From positions 186,001 to 250,000 of the forward strand of contig JAHQJS010000007.1 in the NCBI GenBank assembly GCA_019057385.1: 64,000 nt of DNA, written 5' to 3'. The translations under genes were made by a program, and so were the position numbers. Numbering within the stretch: position 1 is the stretch's first letter; the number at the start of each line of letters is the position of its first letter. The notes below the pieces were generated by a model. The model saw nothing but the letters and a program-made list of their open reading frames with translations. It had not been told where the DNA came from and made no database searches. Shown piece after piece: positions 42,446 to 51,477 of this stretch. The stretch is from Candidatus Borrarchaeum weybense. Its GTDB lineage: Archaea > Asgardarchaeota > Sifarchaeia > Borrarchaeales > Borrarchaeaceae.

Positions 42446-42844
42446 TTAACAAGCCTCAAGATCTTCAACTAAAGAAAAAAGAGTAAAAGATTTCAAAAAG
42501 TAAAGACATTTGCATACTTCATCAAAAAAACATTTAATCATGGCCAATGTCCGCCTGAATGTAATAATTAACTCTCATAAAATATTACTATGTTTTAGCG
42601 TTTCAAATACTGAATTTTAATGAATTATAAAAGATCAACGACTTTTTTATAAATAAGGATTATTTTAAAAAGAAAATGAGTTATCTAAAGCTCAAATTAA
42701 GTTTATGGAGTCCTCAGTGAAAGTATTAGCTACCAAAAAATTTGCAGAATTATCTAAATCATATTGAACGAGAATTTCGTTAAAAATCGAGGGGCTTAAT
42801 AATATACTCCAATTATCATCTTCAGTTAAAGTTGAGGACAAGAA
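42446..42844. other. Intergenic region, AT-rich
   Basis: About 400 bases between divergent genes. It contains AT-rich promoter-like sequence (for example TTTTATAAATAAGG near 42645) and a GTTGAGG ribosome site at the right end. No RNA gene or repeat was seen. Confidence 0.5.
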
Positions 42845-43174
42845 ATGAGATATCTAAACGCAGTATTAGGATTAATCCTTCATGTCATAATTATAATTCT
42901 CGCTTATCTACCGTTATTTGTACGATGTCTCAATTTGGGGTTCCATGAAACCTATCCTGTACTTATCCTTTTTTGGCTTCTATCTCTCAATGAGTTATTG
43001 TTGGCTATAACTCCACCTTCAGTTTTAGTCTTGCCAGTATGCTCGTTTTCAATTAGTATGGTTATTGGCTTTTTTTTCACTCATATTTTTCCATGGGTTT
43101 ATCCTTTTCTTGTATTCGGATTCATTCTTTTTGTACTGGGACTTCTCCTTCAGTTTTTGATAACCTTAATTTGA
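42845..43174 (+). CDS. Small multi-pass membrane protein
   Basis: The protein has 109 residues, almost wholly hydrophobic, with three to four membrane helices and very few charged residues. GTTGAGG lies about eight bases before the ATG. The family is not recognised. It is followed after 130 bases by a prepilin-like gene in the same direction, so a link with pilus or secretion genes nearby is possible. Confidence 0.55.
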   Translation: MRYLNAVLGLILHVIIIILAYLPLFVRCLNLGFHETYPVLILFWLLSLNELLLAITPPSVLVLPVCSFSISMVIGFFFTHIFPWVYPFLVFGFILFVLGLLLQFLITLI

Positions 43175-43304
43175 TCTGAAAGAATTACAAAAGTCGTGAG
43201 GTTTTTATATCTACATGCATGTAGCTTGTAAAGATTTTACAAATAAGAAACCTCTATTATGGGAATTCTTAAGGAGACTAAATACATAGAGAAAGGTGTG
43301 TTAA

Positions 43305-43490
43305 ATGATAAAGAAGTTTTTTCAGAATAAACGAGGTTCTCCTTTGATTGAAGAGGTTATGTTAATCGGAATGGCCATTCTTATGTTTGCACTGGTAATC
43401 AGTTTGATATTTGATATCTTTAATTGGACTGGTGCATCAACCTCCGAACTCTATCAAGAACTGGCCAATCTTTGGAGTGAGTTTCGTTGA
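43305..43490 (+). CDS. Prepilin-like mini-pilin with class III-type signal
   Basis: The protein has 61 residues. A short basic leader (MIKKFFQNKRGS) is followed by an acidic-hydrophobic helix (LIEEVMLIGMAILMFALVI). This matches the class III signal pattern of archaeal pilins, in which a prepilin peptidase cuts before a Q/S-x-x-x-E helix. AGGTG precedes the ATG by about seven bases. The mature peptide would be about 50 residues, like Flp/Tad pilins. It lies 11 kb from the ATPase and platform genes but fits that machinery. Confidence 0.6.
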   Translation: MIKKFFQNKRGSPLIEEVMLIGMAILMFALVISLIFDIFNWTGASTSELYQELANLWSEFR

Positions 43491-43547
43491 TGAAAATATT
43501 GTCTAAGGACAATATCTTCCAGTTCATGTTATTAAGGATCTAGGGAT

Positions 43548-46298
43548 TTAACTATTATTAACCAGATTTCTTAGAACTGTATGCAATATACCGCCGTTAC
43601 AGTAATATTCCACCTCAATAGGCGTGTCTAATCTTATAAGAACTTGAAATTTTATCTCATTTGCCTTCTTATCCTTAGCAATAACAGTTAACTCTCCTTT
43701 TGGCTCAATGTTCCTGATACCTAAAATATCGTAAACTTCATCGCCTTTTAGACCTAGTTTATTGGCGTTCTCTCCTTCCATGAACTGTAAAGGTAAGACC
43801 CCCATTCCTAATAAATTGCTTCGGTGAATTCGCTCAAAAGATTCGGCTATTACTGCTTCAACCCCTAAAAGTTGTGTGCCTTTAGCCGCCCAATCACGAG
43901 AACTTCCAGTACCATATTCTTTGCCTGCAATGATAATAAGCGGTAAATTTTTCTCTTGATAACGCATTGAAGCATCGTAAATCGGTATTTCCTCACCAGT
44001 TAACTGAAATAAAGTCCATCCGCCTTCCTTGTCATGAACCAATTTGTTTCTGAGACGTATATTACCAAATGTGCCTCGCATCATCACATCGTGATTGCCT
44101 CGTCTTGATCCAAAAGAATTGAAATCATCGATTTGAACTCCTTGGGATATTAGATACAAACCCGCTGGTTCATTAGAGGGAATTGCGCCTGCAGGGGAGA
44201 TATGATCTGTTGTAATGGTATCACCTAGAAGTGCAAGTAACCTAGCATCTTTAATATCATCTTTCTCAGGGGGCTCAAGCGGGAAATCAATAAAGAAGGG
44301 AGGCTCCTGAATATATGTTGAATTTGGATCCCATTCATAGAGTTTTCCTACTGGAACATCAAGTTCCTTCCAGAGTTGTGTACCTTCAAAGATTTCAGAA
44401 TATTGTGTGTCAAACATCTTGGCATCAACAGTTTTTTCCACAATTTCTTGGATTTCCTCAGATGTTGGCCAGATATCTTTGAGATATACTGGATTACTAT
44501 TAGGATCATAACCTAATGGCTCTCTTATTAGATCTATATTTATTGTACCTGCTATAGCATATGCAACTACTAGAGGCGGCGAGGCGAGATAATTTGCTTT
44601 AACAAGAGGATGTATCCTTCCTTCGAAATTTCTATTTCCACTGAGAACAGCAGCTACTACTAAATCATTTTCTTGAACAGTTTTTGCTATTTTTTCGGGA
44701 AGAGGCCCGCTGTTACCAATGCAGGTTGTGCATCCATAACCTGCTAAGTGGAAACCCAAAGCTTCTAAGTATGGTAAGAGTCCTGATTCTTTAAGATAGT
44801 CAGTCACCACTCGAGAACCGGGCGCAAGGCTTGTTTTAACGTGGGAGCTGACCTTAAGCCCATGTTTTACTGCCTTTCTCGCTAATAGTCCTGCTCCCAA
44901 CATTACTGAAGGATTTGAAGTATTTGTACATGATGTTATAGCCGCGATCACAATTGAACCATTAATAATATCAGACGATTTGAAATGATCTACTGGACTT
45001 GTTACGCTGTAATCTTTTACATTATCCTCCAGCAAGCGTTTATAGTTATGGTTTTCTAACTCTTTCCTAATTTCTATTTTCTTGCCGAAAGTTCTATCCA
45101 TAGCTTCCAGAAATGTGTTCTTCATCTCGCCAAGAGGTATGCGATCCTGTGGTCTTTTCGGTCCCGCTAGGCTTGGTTCTACAGTTCCTAGATCTAATTC
45201 TAATGTTTCGCTGAAAAGTGGCTCAGGTGCATTCTCGGTCAAAAAAAGGCCTTGTTCAATGGCATATAGTTTAACTAATTCAACTTGCTCCTTCTTCCTT
45301 CCAGTTAACAAAAGGTAATCTAATGTCTTTTCATCAATTGGAAAGAAGCCGATTGTAGCGCCATACTCTGGTGACATGTTGGCGATGGTAGCTCGGTCAG
45401 GCAGGCTAAGCTTACTGACTCCTGATCCATAAAATTCAACGAATTTGCCTACAACGCCATGTTCCCTTAGTATTTGAGTAACCCTAAGGACAAGATCTGT
45501 GGCTGTTACACCTTCTTTTAATTCACCATATAACTTAACACCGACTACTTCTGGAACTGGCATATAATAAGGTTGACCAAGCATAACAGCCTCAGCTTCT
45601 ATTCCACCTACACCCCAACCCAAAATCCCTAAGCCATTTATCATAGTTGTATGAGAATCAGTACCAACAAGATTATCTGGATAGGCAACTAACTCACCGT
45701 TTACATTTCTTAACTGAACAACTTTGCCAAGATATTCCAAGTTTACTTGGTGTACAATTCCTCTTCCAGGAGGAACAACTCGAAAGTTATCGAAATTTAA
45801 CTGAGCCCAGCGTAGGAGCGCATAACGCTCGCGGTTACGTTCAAACTCCTTTTTCTCGTTAAATTGTCTGGCATATGATGTGCCAAAATAATCAACCTGA
45901 ACAGAATGATCAATTACAAGATCTGCGGGTATAAGAGGGTTAATATTAGCAGGATTTCCACCAAGTCTTTTAATGGCTGATCTCAAGGCTACAAGATCAA
46001 CTACTGCTGGGACTCCAGTAAAATCTTGCAAAACTACCCTTGCCGGAATGAAAGGAAGCTCACGTTCAAGTGTTTTATCAGGACTCCACTTAGCTAGTGC
46101 TTCTACATCTTCTTTAGTGACAATTCGACCGTCGATCTGACGTAAGAGTGCCTCTAATAGTATTCTAATAGAATAAGGAAGACGAGAAACGTTTCCAATC
46201 CCTATCTCTTCAAGTTTGCTAAGACGGTAGATTGTAATTTTTTTTTCATTGAGCTCAAGAGTATCTTTAGCCCCAAAAGCGTCTATGTTTGAACTCAT
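43548..46298 (-). CDS. acnA: Aconitate hydratase A
   Basis: The protein has about 916 residues, the usual AcnA/IRP length. The iron-sulfur cysteines lie in TSCTNTSNP and GCTTCIGNSG, and the swivel domain carries GSSRDWAAKG. It interconverts citrate and isocitrate in the TCA cycle. A longer frame begins at 46358 inside the upstream gene, but GGTGA five bases before the ATG at 46298, and the match of MSSNIDAFGAKDTLEL to the family N-terminus, decide the start. It is the third gene after two flavoprotein genes in the same direction. Confidence 0.95.
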   Translation of the reverse strand: MSSNIDAFGAKDTLELNEKKITIYRLSKLEEIGIGNVSRLPYSIRILLEALLRQIDGRIVTKEDVEALAKWSPDKTLERELPFIPARVVLQDFTGVPAVVDLVALRSAIKRLGGNPANINPLIPADLVIDHSVQVDYFGTSYARQFNEKKEFERNRERYALLRWAQLNFDNFRVVPPGRGIVHQVNLEYLGKVVQLRNVNGELVAYPDNLVGTDSHTTMINGLGILGWGVGGIEAEAVMLGQPYYMPVPEVVGVKLYGELKEGVTATDLVLRVTQILREHGVVGKFVEFYGSGVSKLSLPDRATIANMSPEYGATIGFFPIDEKTLDYLLLTGRKKEQVELVKLYAIEQGLFLTENAPEPLFSETLELDLGTVEPSLAGPKRPQDRIPLGEMKNTFLEAMDRTFGKKIEIRKELENHNYKRLLEDNVKDYSVTSPVDHFKSSDIINGSIVIAAITSCTNTSNPSVMLGAGLLARKAVKHGLKVSSHVKTSLAPGSRVVTDYLKESGLLPYLEALGFHLAGYGCTTCIGNSGPLPEKIAKTVQENDLVVAAVLSGNRNFEGRIHPLVKANYLASPPLVVAYAIAGTINIDLIREPLGYDPNSNPVYLKDIWPTSEEIQEIVEKTVDAKMFDTQYSEIFEGTQLWKELDVPVGKLYEWDPNSTYIQEPPFFIDFPLEPPEKDDIKDARLLALLGDTITTDHISPAGAIPSNEPAGLYLISQGVQIDDFNSFGSRRGNHDVMMRGTFGNIRLRNKLVHDKEGGWTLFQLTGEEIPIYDASMRYQEKNLPLIIIAGKEYGTGSSRDWAAKGTQLLGVEAVIAESFERIHRSNLLGMGVLPLQFMEGENANKLGLKGDEVYDILGIRNIEPKGELTVIAKDKKANEIKFQVLIRLDTPIEVEYYCNGGILHTVLRNLVNNS

Positions 46299-46350
46299 AG
46301 CTTTCACCTTGATATCCACATTTAAAGTAGCAAGAACTCTTAGGAGTTCA

Positions 46351-46926
46351 TTAGTCATGGATTTTCTTTAACAACCAGGCCATGTTTTGACCGAGTACCT
46401 TCATTGTACGTAAACCTTCTTCATCTTGTTCAACTTCTCCTTTGTTGCGACCGATTCCCATATTCCAGTAACTAGAACCAGGAACCAACCACTGCCCTAT
46501 TAGGAAGAAATGGTTTATAGAATCGAAGGCATGGATTGAACCAGCTCGCCGAACTGCAACGACTGCAGCACCGACTTTACGCTTAAACATATCATCATTT
46601 GCTCTTGCAACTAATCCAGCACGATCAATTAGTGATTTCATTTCTGAAGTTATGTCTGCAACGTAAGTAGGTGAACCCAAGATTACGCCGTCAGCATCAA
46701 GCATTTTTTCAATGCATTCATTAGCTATATCATTTTTTACGGAGCATTGCTTATCCTTATTTTCGAAGCATTTGTAGCAAGCGATACAACCATTGATTTT
46801 CTTACCGGCTAGTTGAATCATCTCAGTTTCAATACCTTCATTCTCAAGTTCTTGGAAAACATGCTTGATAAGTATAGCGGTGTTTCCATCCTTACGTGCG
46901 CTTCCATTGAATGCCACAACTTTCAT
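46351..46926 (-). CDS. Iron-sulfur flavoprotein (Isf-like FMN reductase)
   Basis: The 191-residue flavodoxin-fold protein has an FMN phosphate loop GSARKDGNT, and its compact cysteine motif [15 protein letters not shown] (C-x2-C-x2-C-x7-C) matches Isf proteins that hold a 4Fe-4S cluster beside [13 protein letters not shown] is the second FMN loop. These proteins reduce oxygen, peroxide or carriers using ferredoxin. It lies six bases after a flavin-reductase gene and 52 bases before aconitase, so all three may be co-transcribed. Confidence 0.88.
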   Translation of the reverse strand: MKVVAFNGSARKDGNTAILIKHVFQELENEGIETEMIQLAGKKINGCIACYKCFENKDKQCSVKNDIANECIEKMLDADGVILGSPTYVADITSEMKSLIDRAGLVARANDDMFKRKVGAAVVAVRRAGSIHAFDSINHFFLIGQWLVPGSSYWNMGIGRNKGEVEQDEEGLRTMKVLGQNMAWLLKKIHD

Positions 46927-46932
46927 TTTATT

Positions 46933-47508
46933 TTACTCCTTTTTTAATTTCTTGCCGATTCCCCACGCTTTACCTAAATATTCACCTACAGCCCAGAAAC
47001 TGTTATCAGGCATGGTTAAAACGAATGGGTTGATTTTTTTGATATCAGGTTTGCCATCCTTGGTGAGATATTTCTCCTCAGTATAGGCTGCAACTATCTC
47101 ACCAATATACAAATTATTTGTAGGAAGTTCGTGGATATCAAAAAGTCTACACTCAATATTCATTCGGCATTGTTTTATCATTGGGGCAGTTTTCAATTCT
47201 CCGTAAAATACATCAAAAAGGTCTGATTTATCGGTTTTTCTTCCTGAAACCAGTCCACAATAATCCGTTTCTTCAATCATCTCAATGCTTGGAATGTTTA
47301 CACTGAAGGTTTCGTTCTCTCGAATACCTTCTGATGTATAATGCCGATTATTTATTCCTGCAACAAGTAGTGGCGGTTTGTAATTGCATCTGTTGATCCA
47401 CCCCACAGCCATAAAATTGGGGCGTCCTCCGACGTTTACACCAACCAACGTCATTGGCATGGGATATACAAAAGCTGTAGTTCCGATATTGATTTTTTCC
47501 ATTATCAT
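46933..47508 (-). CDS. Flavin reductase / flavoredoxin family protein
   Basis: This 191-residue protein has an FMN-binding split barrel with the family features PMPMTLVGVNVGGRPNFMAVGW, VNIPS and TDYCGLVSGRKTDK. Members reduce flavin or transfer electrons through bound FMN. ATGGAG lies five bases before the ATG at 47508. It is the first gene of a probable operon with Isf and aconitase; a redox or oxygen-stress link with the oxygen-sensitive aconitase cluster is an inference. Confidence 0.88.
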   Translation of the reverse strand: MIMEKINIGTTAFVYPMPMTLVGVNVGGRPNFMAVGWINRCNYKPPLLVAGINNRHYTSEGIRENETFSVNIPSIEMIEETDYCGLVSGRKTDKSDLFDVFYGELKTAPMIKQCRMNIECRLFDIHELPTNNLYIGEIVAAYTEEKYLTKDGKPDIKKINPFVLTMPDNSFWAVGEYLGKAWGIGKKLKKE

Positions 47509-47572
47509 TTTGCTCCATTACCTATTTATTGTGAATTTATCATTTTATCTTTAATTCTATATGAAGTTTTTC

Positions 47573-48406
47573 TTAGTGGCTATCCAATTGTGTGAGTTCT
47601 ACACTAATGTCCCATAATTTTTGAGCAATTACTTCGTCATATGACTCTGTTGACGACTTTGCTACTTTTTTTCTTATGAAATATTTTCCAGTTACATTTT
47701 CGACATCGGGAGACGTAGCTAAGAAAATCGAAGTTTCTGCGCCCCTGCGAAGTTTATTGAAAGATTTTGAGGATATCTGGTGTTCTACATGAGTAGTTGA
47801 TCCAATATTAGTATCAATAACGCCTGGGTGTAAGCAATTTACAGTAACATTTGTATGCTTTAGTCTTTTGGCTAGTTCATAAGTAAAAAGTATAAGGGCT
47901 AGTTTAGATTGGCTGTATGCTGTCCATGCGTCATATCTATTTTCATTTTGAAGATCGTCAAGATTAAGATGAGACCATGTATGAGTTGCGGATGAAACAT
48001 TAATAATCCGTGCCGGTGCACTGGCTTTGATTGTATCAAGTAGTAAATGTGTAAGTAAGAATGGTGCTAAGAAATTAACTGCAAAGGTTGTTTCAATTCC
48101 ATCTATCGTCACTGAACGATTCTGAAGCAAAACACCAGCATTATTAATCAGTACATGGAGGTTTTGATATTTACTTTTGAAATCGGCGACCAACTGTATC
48201 ATAGCCTTTTGTGATGACAGATCGGCAATCAACAGATCAACTGATTGATTCCCTGTTTTTTCACGAATTTCTTCCCTTGCATCCTTTCCCCATTTTTGAT
48301 TACGACAAACCATAATCACTGTTGCATCCATTTCTGCCAAACCTAGAGCTGTTGCTTTCCCAATTCCAGAATTAGCTCCTGTGATCATGCAAATTTTTCC
48401 GTTCAT
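47573..48406 (-). CDS. Short-chain dehydrogenase/reductase, retinol-dehydrogenase-like
   Basis: The protein has about 277 residues. The Rossmann motif is TGANSGIG, followed by NNAGVL, the catalytic Ser in INVSSATH, and YSQSK with active-site Tyr and Lys. The order matches classical SDR enzymes of the RDH/WWOX-like branch, which reduce or oxidise lipophilic carbonyls with NADP. GGTGG about eight bases before the ATG at 48406 favours this start over 48427. The substrate is unknown. Confidence 0.9.
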   Translation of the reverse strand: MNGKICMITGANSGIGKATALGLAEMDATVIMVCRNQKWGKDAREEIREKTGNQSVDLLIADLSSQKAMIQLVADFKSKYQNLHVLINNAGVLLQNRSVTIDGIETTFAVNFLAPFLLTHLLLDTIKASAPARIINVSSATHTWSHLNLDDLQNENRYDAWTAYSQSKLALILFTYELAKRLKHTNVTVNCLHPGVIDTNIGSTTHVEHQISSKSFNKLRRGAETSIFLATSPDVENVTGKYFIRKKVAKSSTESYDEVIAQKLWDISVELTQLDSH

Positions 48407-48528
48407 GTTGAAAACCACCCTCATCACCCAAATACTATTCTTTGAATAAAGGCAAAAGAGATTATATCATAATATCTATCTAGGCATTAGTTCTAATGAA
48501 CAACTCTACCAATAAAATTGCGTTTGTA

Positions 48529-49569
48529 TTATCCTCTTAATGCCCGATATGTCATATAAATGAAGATTACTGGTCCAAAAAGAAAGATTGCAAGAAATGC
48601 AATTGTAGAGATGATCAAGAATGGTTGCGGAATAATACAAAATACTACTGATAATCCCACGAATAAACCACTATAGATAAGAAAATCTCTGAAATTGAAT
48701 AAGCGTTCTTTGAAGTACGAATCATTTAATGGTATTTCATTCTCAATTGGTTTGCTAAACTTGACAAGTAAAATAATAGCCAGGTAAATTAATATCATTA
48801 AAATGATCGGTAAGAAACCTGGAATTCGTTCTGGAACTAAAATGAAGAAAGTAACAACGTATAATATTGCCAGATATACTATAGTGACAATAAAACCCGT
48901 TTTCCCAAGTTGCAAAGAATGAATTGAAAACGATTGTCTTTGAGCTAGTTTTGTAAAAAGTACAATTAATACTACTGTTCCGAGTGATGCTCCAATTGTC
49001 AGTAGAACATTATAACCAGTATTTAACGACAAAAAGAGTGAACCAATAATAACTAACAATATAATGAATACGATATTTTTTCTCTTCGGATAAAGATATT
49101 TAGCATGATTTGGAAGAATTTCTGTAGTGATTTGTTCAGAGTTCTTGTTTTCTGTTACAAAAACTTGAAACACCATTATCGGCATAATAAACGCTAAAAA
49201 AGGATGCCAAAAGAACACCAAAGTCGAAAATTCAAGGATAGCAATTCCACCTATAGTACCAAGTATAGGATCCTGCCCGATATAACCCGCCCAGAGAACT
49301 TTAGTTATCCAAGATTCATATAAAGCAAATAACATACCCCACAGATACAATTGATGCATTGAGGTGCGTTTTGTTCGAAAGGCAAGATTGAGAAAAAATA
49401 TTGTATGAGCAAAATATAGTGGCCATGTCACAATCAGCGACCAGGGATCAATAAACCAAAGCCGAGTTGCAGACGCACCGGAAAAAATTTCTGCAAAGAA
49501 CATCGATAATGTACCAATTAGGAGAAAAGAAATCAATCTTGTCTTTGATGTTGACTCTGTTTGAATCAT
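48529..49569 (-). CDS. Polytopic membrane protein, 346 aa
   Basis: About nine to ten hydrophobic segments are spread over the whole length, with a short polar loop (TENKNSEQITTEILPNH) in the middle. The first part has the pattern EIFSGASATRLWFIDPWSL, which looks conserved but which I cannot tie to a named family. It has no signal sequence beyond the first helix. It may be independent of the adjacent FmdE-like gene, 43 bases upstream in the same direction. Confidence 0.7.
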   Translation of the reverse strand: MIQTESTSKTRLISFLLIGTLSMFFAEIFSGASATRLWFIDPWSLIVTWPLYFAHTIFFLNLAFRTKRTSMHQLYLWGMLFALYESWITKVLWAGYIGQDPILGTIGGIAILEFSTLVFFWHPFLAFIMPIMVFQVFVTENKNSEQITTEILPNHAKYLYPKRKNIVFIILLVIIGSLFLSLNTGYNVLLTIGASLGTVVLIVLFTKLAQRQSFSIHSLQLGKTGFIVTIVYLAILYVVTFFILVPERIPGFLPIILMILIYLAIILLVKFSKPIENEIPLNDSYFKERLFNFRDFLIYSGLFVGLSVVFCIIPQPFLIISTIAFLAIFLFGPVIFIYMTYRALRG

Positions 49570-49612
49570 ATTTTAAAACCGGGCAAACAACTACAAAAAG
49601 ATTCCCGATAAC

Positions 49613-50230
49613 TCATTCACCGGCAAGTTCTCGTTCCCAGCAAGGGATGCAGTAAAATTTGTCATTTAAAACCCTTGCTCTAGTTTCCATGACCATGAGC
49701 CCGCATTTTGAACATTTTACTGAATTAAGAATCCGAGCACGCTCTGGAATCTTGATATCAACATTTTTGACGACGAAAAGTTCATCATCGGAAATAGTCA
49801 GCAGTTTTTTCAGCATATCTTGTCTAGCTTTTCGTAATACGGCGTTTTCTTCTTCAGTCAAAGGTATGTTCTGATTCTGTTTTCGCAATATCTCACGTCT
49901 CTGTTCTGATTCCTCTTGAAAAACATCTGCTTTAAGTTCGATTCTTATTTGTTTCCCAGAATTCCGTTCTATGAACGTATAGGCATGAAGACCGTGATCT
50001 TGAAACACCAGATTTCCTTTACCAAAAGTCGTACCATTTATGTACTGGATTGCGTCGACTGCGCAAGTATCATTCTCCACGATTGCTACTAGTTCTTCAT
50101 CCCCACTACGATCAAGTTTAAGTTCCTTTCTGGCTAATATTGCGACTCTGTATCCTATAACAACTCCAGGACAAAAGTGTCCATGAAATTCAACTGCATT
50201 TTTCAATTCCAAGGGGATTTCTTCTTGCAT
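49613..50230 (-). CDS. FmdE-family protein with C-terminal zinc ribbon
   Basis: The protein has 205 residues. The N-terminal FmdE/FwdE domain has FHGHFCPGVVIGYR and VENDTCAVDAIQYINGTTFGKGN. The C-terminal treble-clef-like ribbon has CSKCG and CIPCW. The name comes from a gene linked to formylmethanofuran dehydrogenase, but this family occurs widely outside methanogens and its role is not settled. No other Fmd/Fwd gene is in the window. It lies just beyond the degenerate IS605 element. Confidence 0.88.
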   Translation of the reverse strand: MQEEIPLELKNAVEFHGHFCPGVVIGYRVAILARKELKLDRSGDEELVAIVENDTCAVDAIQYINGTTFGKGNLVFQDHGLHAYTFIERNSGKQIRIELKADVFQEESEQRREILRKQNQNIPLTEEENAVLRKARQDMLKKLLTISDDELFVVKNVDIKIPERARILNSVKCSKCGLMVMETRARVLNDKFYCIPCWERELAGE

Positions 50231-50290
50231 AATATTTCCTCAAAGGTTTTCTTTGGGTTTTGCTTTTTGTTGAATTGCTAGATTATATGT

Positions 50291-50605
50291 GAACTACCAC
50301 CCAACAAGTTAGGTGGCTTCTGTCCTCCTAGACTGTTCTGCTTAGCCAACACGGTTGGTTACATTAAGCCTAGTCATCGACAGTTCGGGCTGGTCCACGG
50401 CAGCCCCCGTCCCTCAAGGGACACTTGAGGTCCGACAGTACCCTCATCGGTACTGTGTCTTGTGTACGCTCCCAACGCCAAGCCAGACACCTCGGCATAC
50501 TGCACACTGAGATGGTAGCTAACTGCTATTTAAGTTTTAGGGAGAGCGGTGTGAAAGTGAAACTCTCTACCGCAATTCATCCCCCCAACACGTTGAGGGG
50601 TCTTC
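50291..50605 (-). mobile_element. Degenerate IS605-family element retaining ends and omega-RNA-like segment
   Basis: Read on the minus strand, the left-end hairpin is at 50581-50600 and the right-end hairpin at 50297-50316, followed by TAGTTCACAT exactly as in the intact IS. Both stems share a nine-pair shape with one C-A mismatch. The 300-base interior has no transposase but many perfect hairpins: 50346-50358 (5 pairs), 50387-50406 (6 pairs), 50409-50422 (5 pairs) and 50435-50456 (8 pairs). The lead-in AGGAGGAC.GAAGCC before the right hairpin matches the omega-RNA region of the intact element. It looks like a non-autonomous derivative. Confidence 0.72.
50374..50529 (-). pseudogene. Remnant of a TnpB C-terminal tail
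   Basis: A 51-codon open stretch without a start codon reads ...AYTRHSTDEGTVG... on the minus strand, inside the degenerate element, in the position where TnpB ends. It resembles the low-complexity C-terminal tails of TnpB proteins and is not part of the intact copy's family. Because omega-RNA overlaps this part of tnpB, it may be kept as RNA and not as protein. Confidence 0.45.
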
Positions 50606-51208
50606 TTGCGAATTGGTTATAAATTTTTGATCTTTATTATTTTCAGTTAAGGCAATTACTTCGTCAAACATTTCATTTGCTGTTTCTTTGTTCCCAATTC
50701 TACGGTTTATCTCTGCCATTAAGTATTTAGTTGCAAAAACCCGGTCACTAGGAACTTGTCCTTTACCAACCGCCTTTTCGAAGTAGTCTAAAACAATCGC
50801 TCCAAATCTTTTTTCTTCTTCATTGCTTTCTGCCCACCAGTATGGATCTATCCAGTTATTTGCAAGGGCAAATTCATCTTTCTTAGTTAGTTCCAATTCA
50901 TTCATCGCTTCTAGGCATAACATTGCGCGTTCAAGTTTTTTTGATAACGAATTTCTTGAAAGAGAACCCATTTCATTAATCTTTTTTCTCAATTCTGCAT
51001 TTTCCACTTTAGCATCAAACATTTTTTTAGGCGCACAGAAACCACAATTAGGACAAAGATGGTAAAAAAATCTCACAGGATTAAAGCCCCAATAATTAGG
51101 TCGAAAATCTGTGCGCTTAGATCCATATCCACAGCTTCCTATCTCATTGCTAGTAAAGAGGTTGTCGCAAATTGGACACGTAAGGGAAATCGGGTAAAGA
51201 GTAGTCAT
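50567..51208 (-). CDS. DUF2225 zinc protein, 3' end formed by the mobile element
   Basis: The protein has 213 residues. The N-terminal zinc region CPICDNLF...CGYGSKRTDFRPNYWGFNPVRFFYHLCPNCGF is typical of DUF2225, followed by helical TPR-like repeats. The last dozen or so codons (after NNKDQKFI) read through the left end of the degenerate IS605 element, so the natural C-terminus was probably replaced. The family function is unknown. Confidence 0.82.
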   Translation of the reverse strand: MTTLYPISLTCPICDNLFTSNEIGSCGYGSKRTDFRPNYWGFNPVRFFYHLCPNCGFCAPKKMFDAKVENAELRKKINEMGSLSRNSLSKKLERAMLCLEAMNELELTKKDEFALANNWIDPYWWAESNEEEKRFGAIVLDYFEKAVGKGQVPSDRVFATKYLMAEINRRIGNKETANEMFDEVIALTENNKDQKFITNSQEDPSTCWGDELR

Positions 51209-51477
51209 GGTTAAATACTTAGTTTAAACAAAATTAAATCTTTGCAGATCAATTAACAGGAAATTTTCTCTCGAAAGAAGGCTAGATTATTTAACGTCAA
51301 ACAAATCGGAGCTCCTTTTTATTAATCCATTGACTTATTTGCTATTATCAATAGATACACACTAATTCTTTTAACCAAAGTTTGCAAAGTATTGATAAAC
51401 TAAAGGAACTATGACTAACATCATAATCCAAAATAATTTAAAAAATTTCAACTCTTTATGAGCTGAGAGGTGGTCTC

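Noticed and set aside
46299..46358. Upstream aconitase start overlapping the Isf gene
   Set aside because: No ribosome site there; GGTGA directly precedes the ATG at 46298 and the family N-terminus begins there.
50291..50605. RNase P or SRP RNA for the structured segment
   Set aside because: No conserved RNase P or SRP core was seen, while both ends match IS605 hairpins and the end sequence of the intact element.
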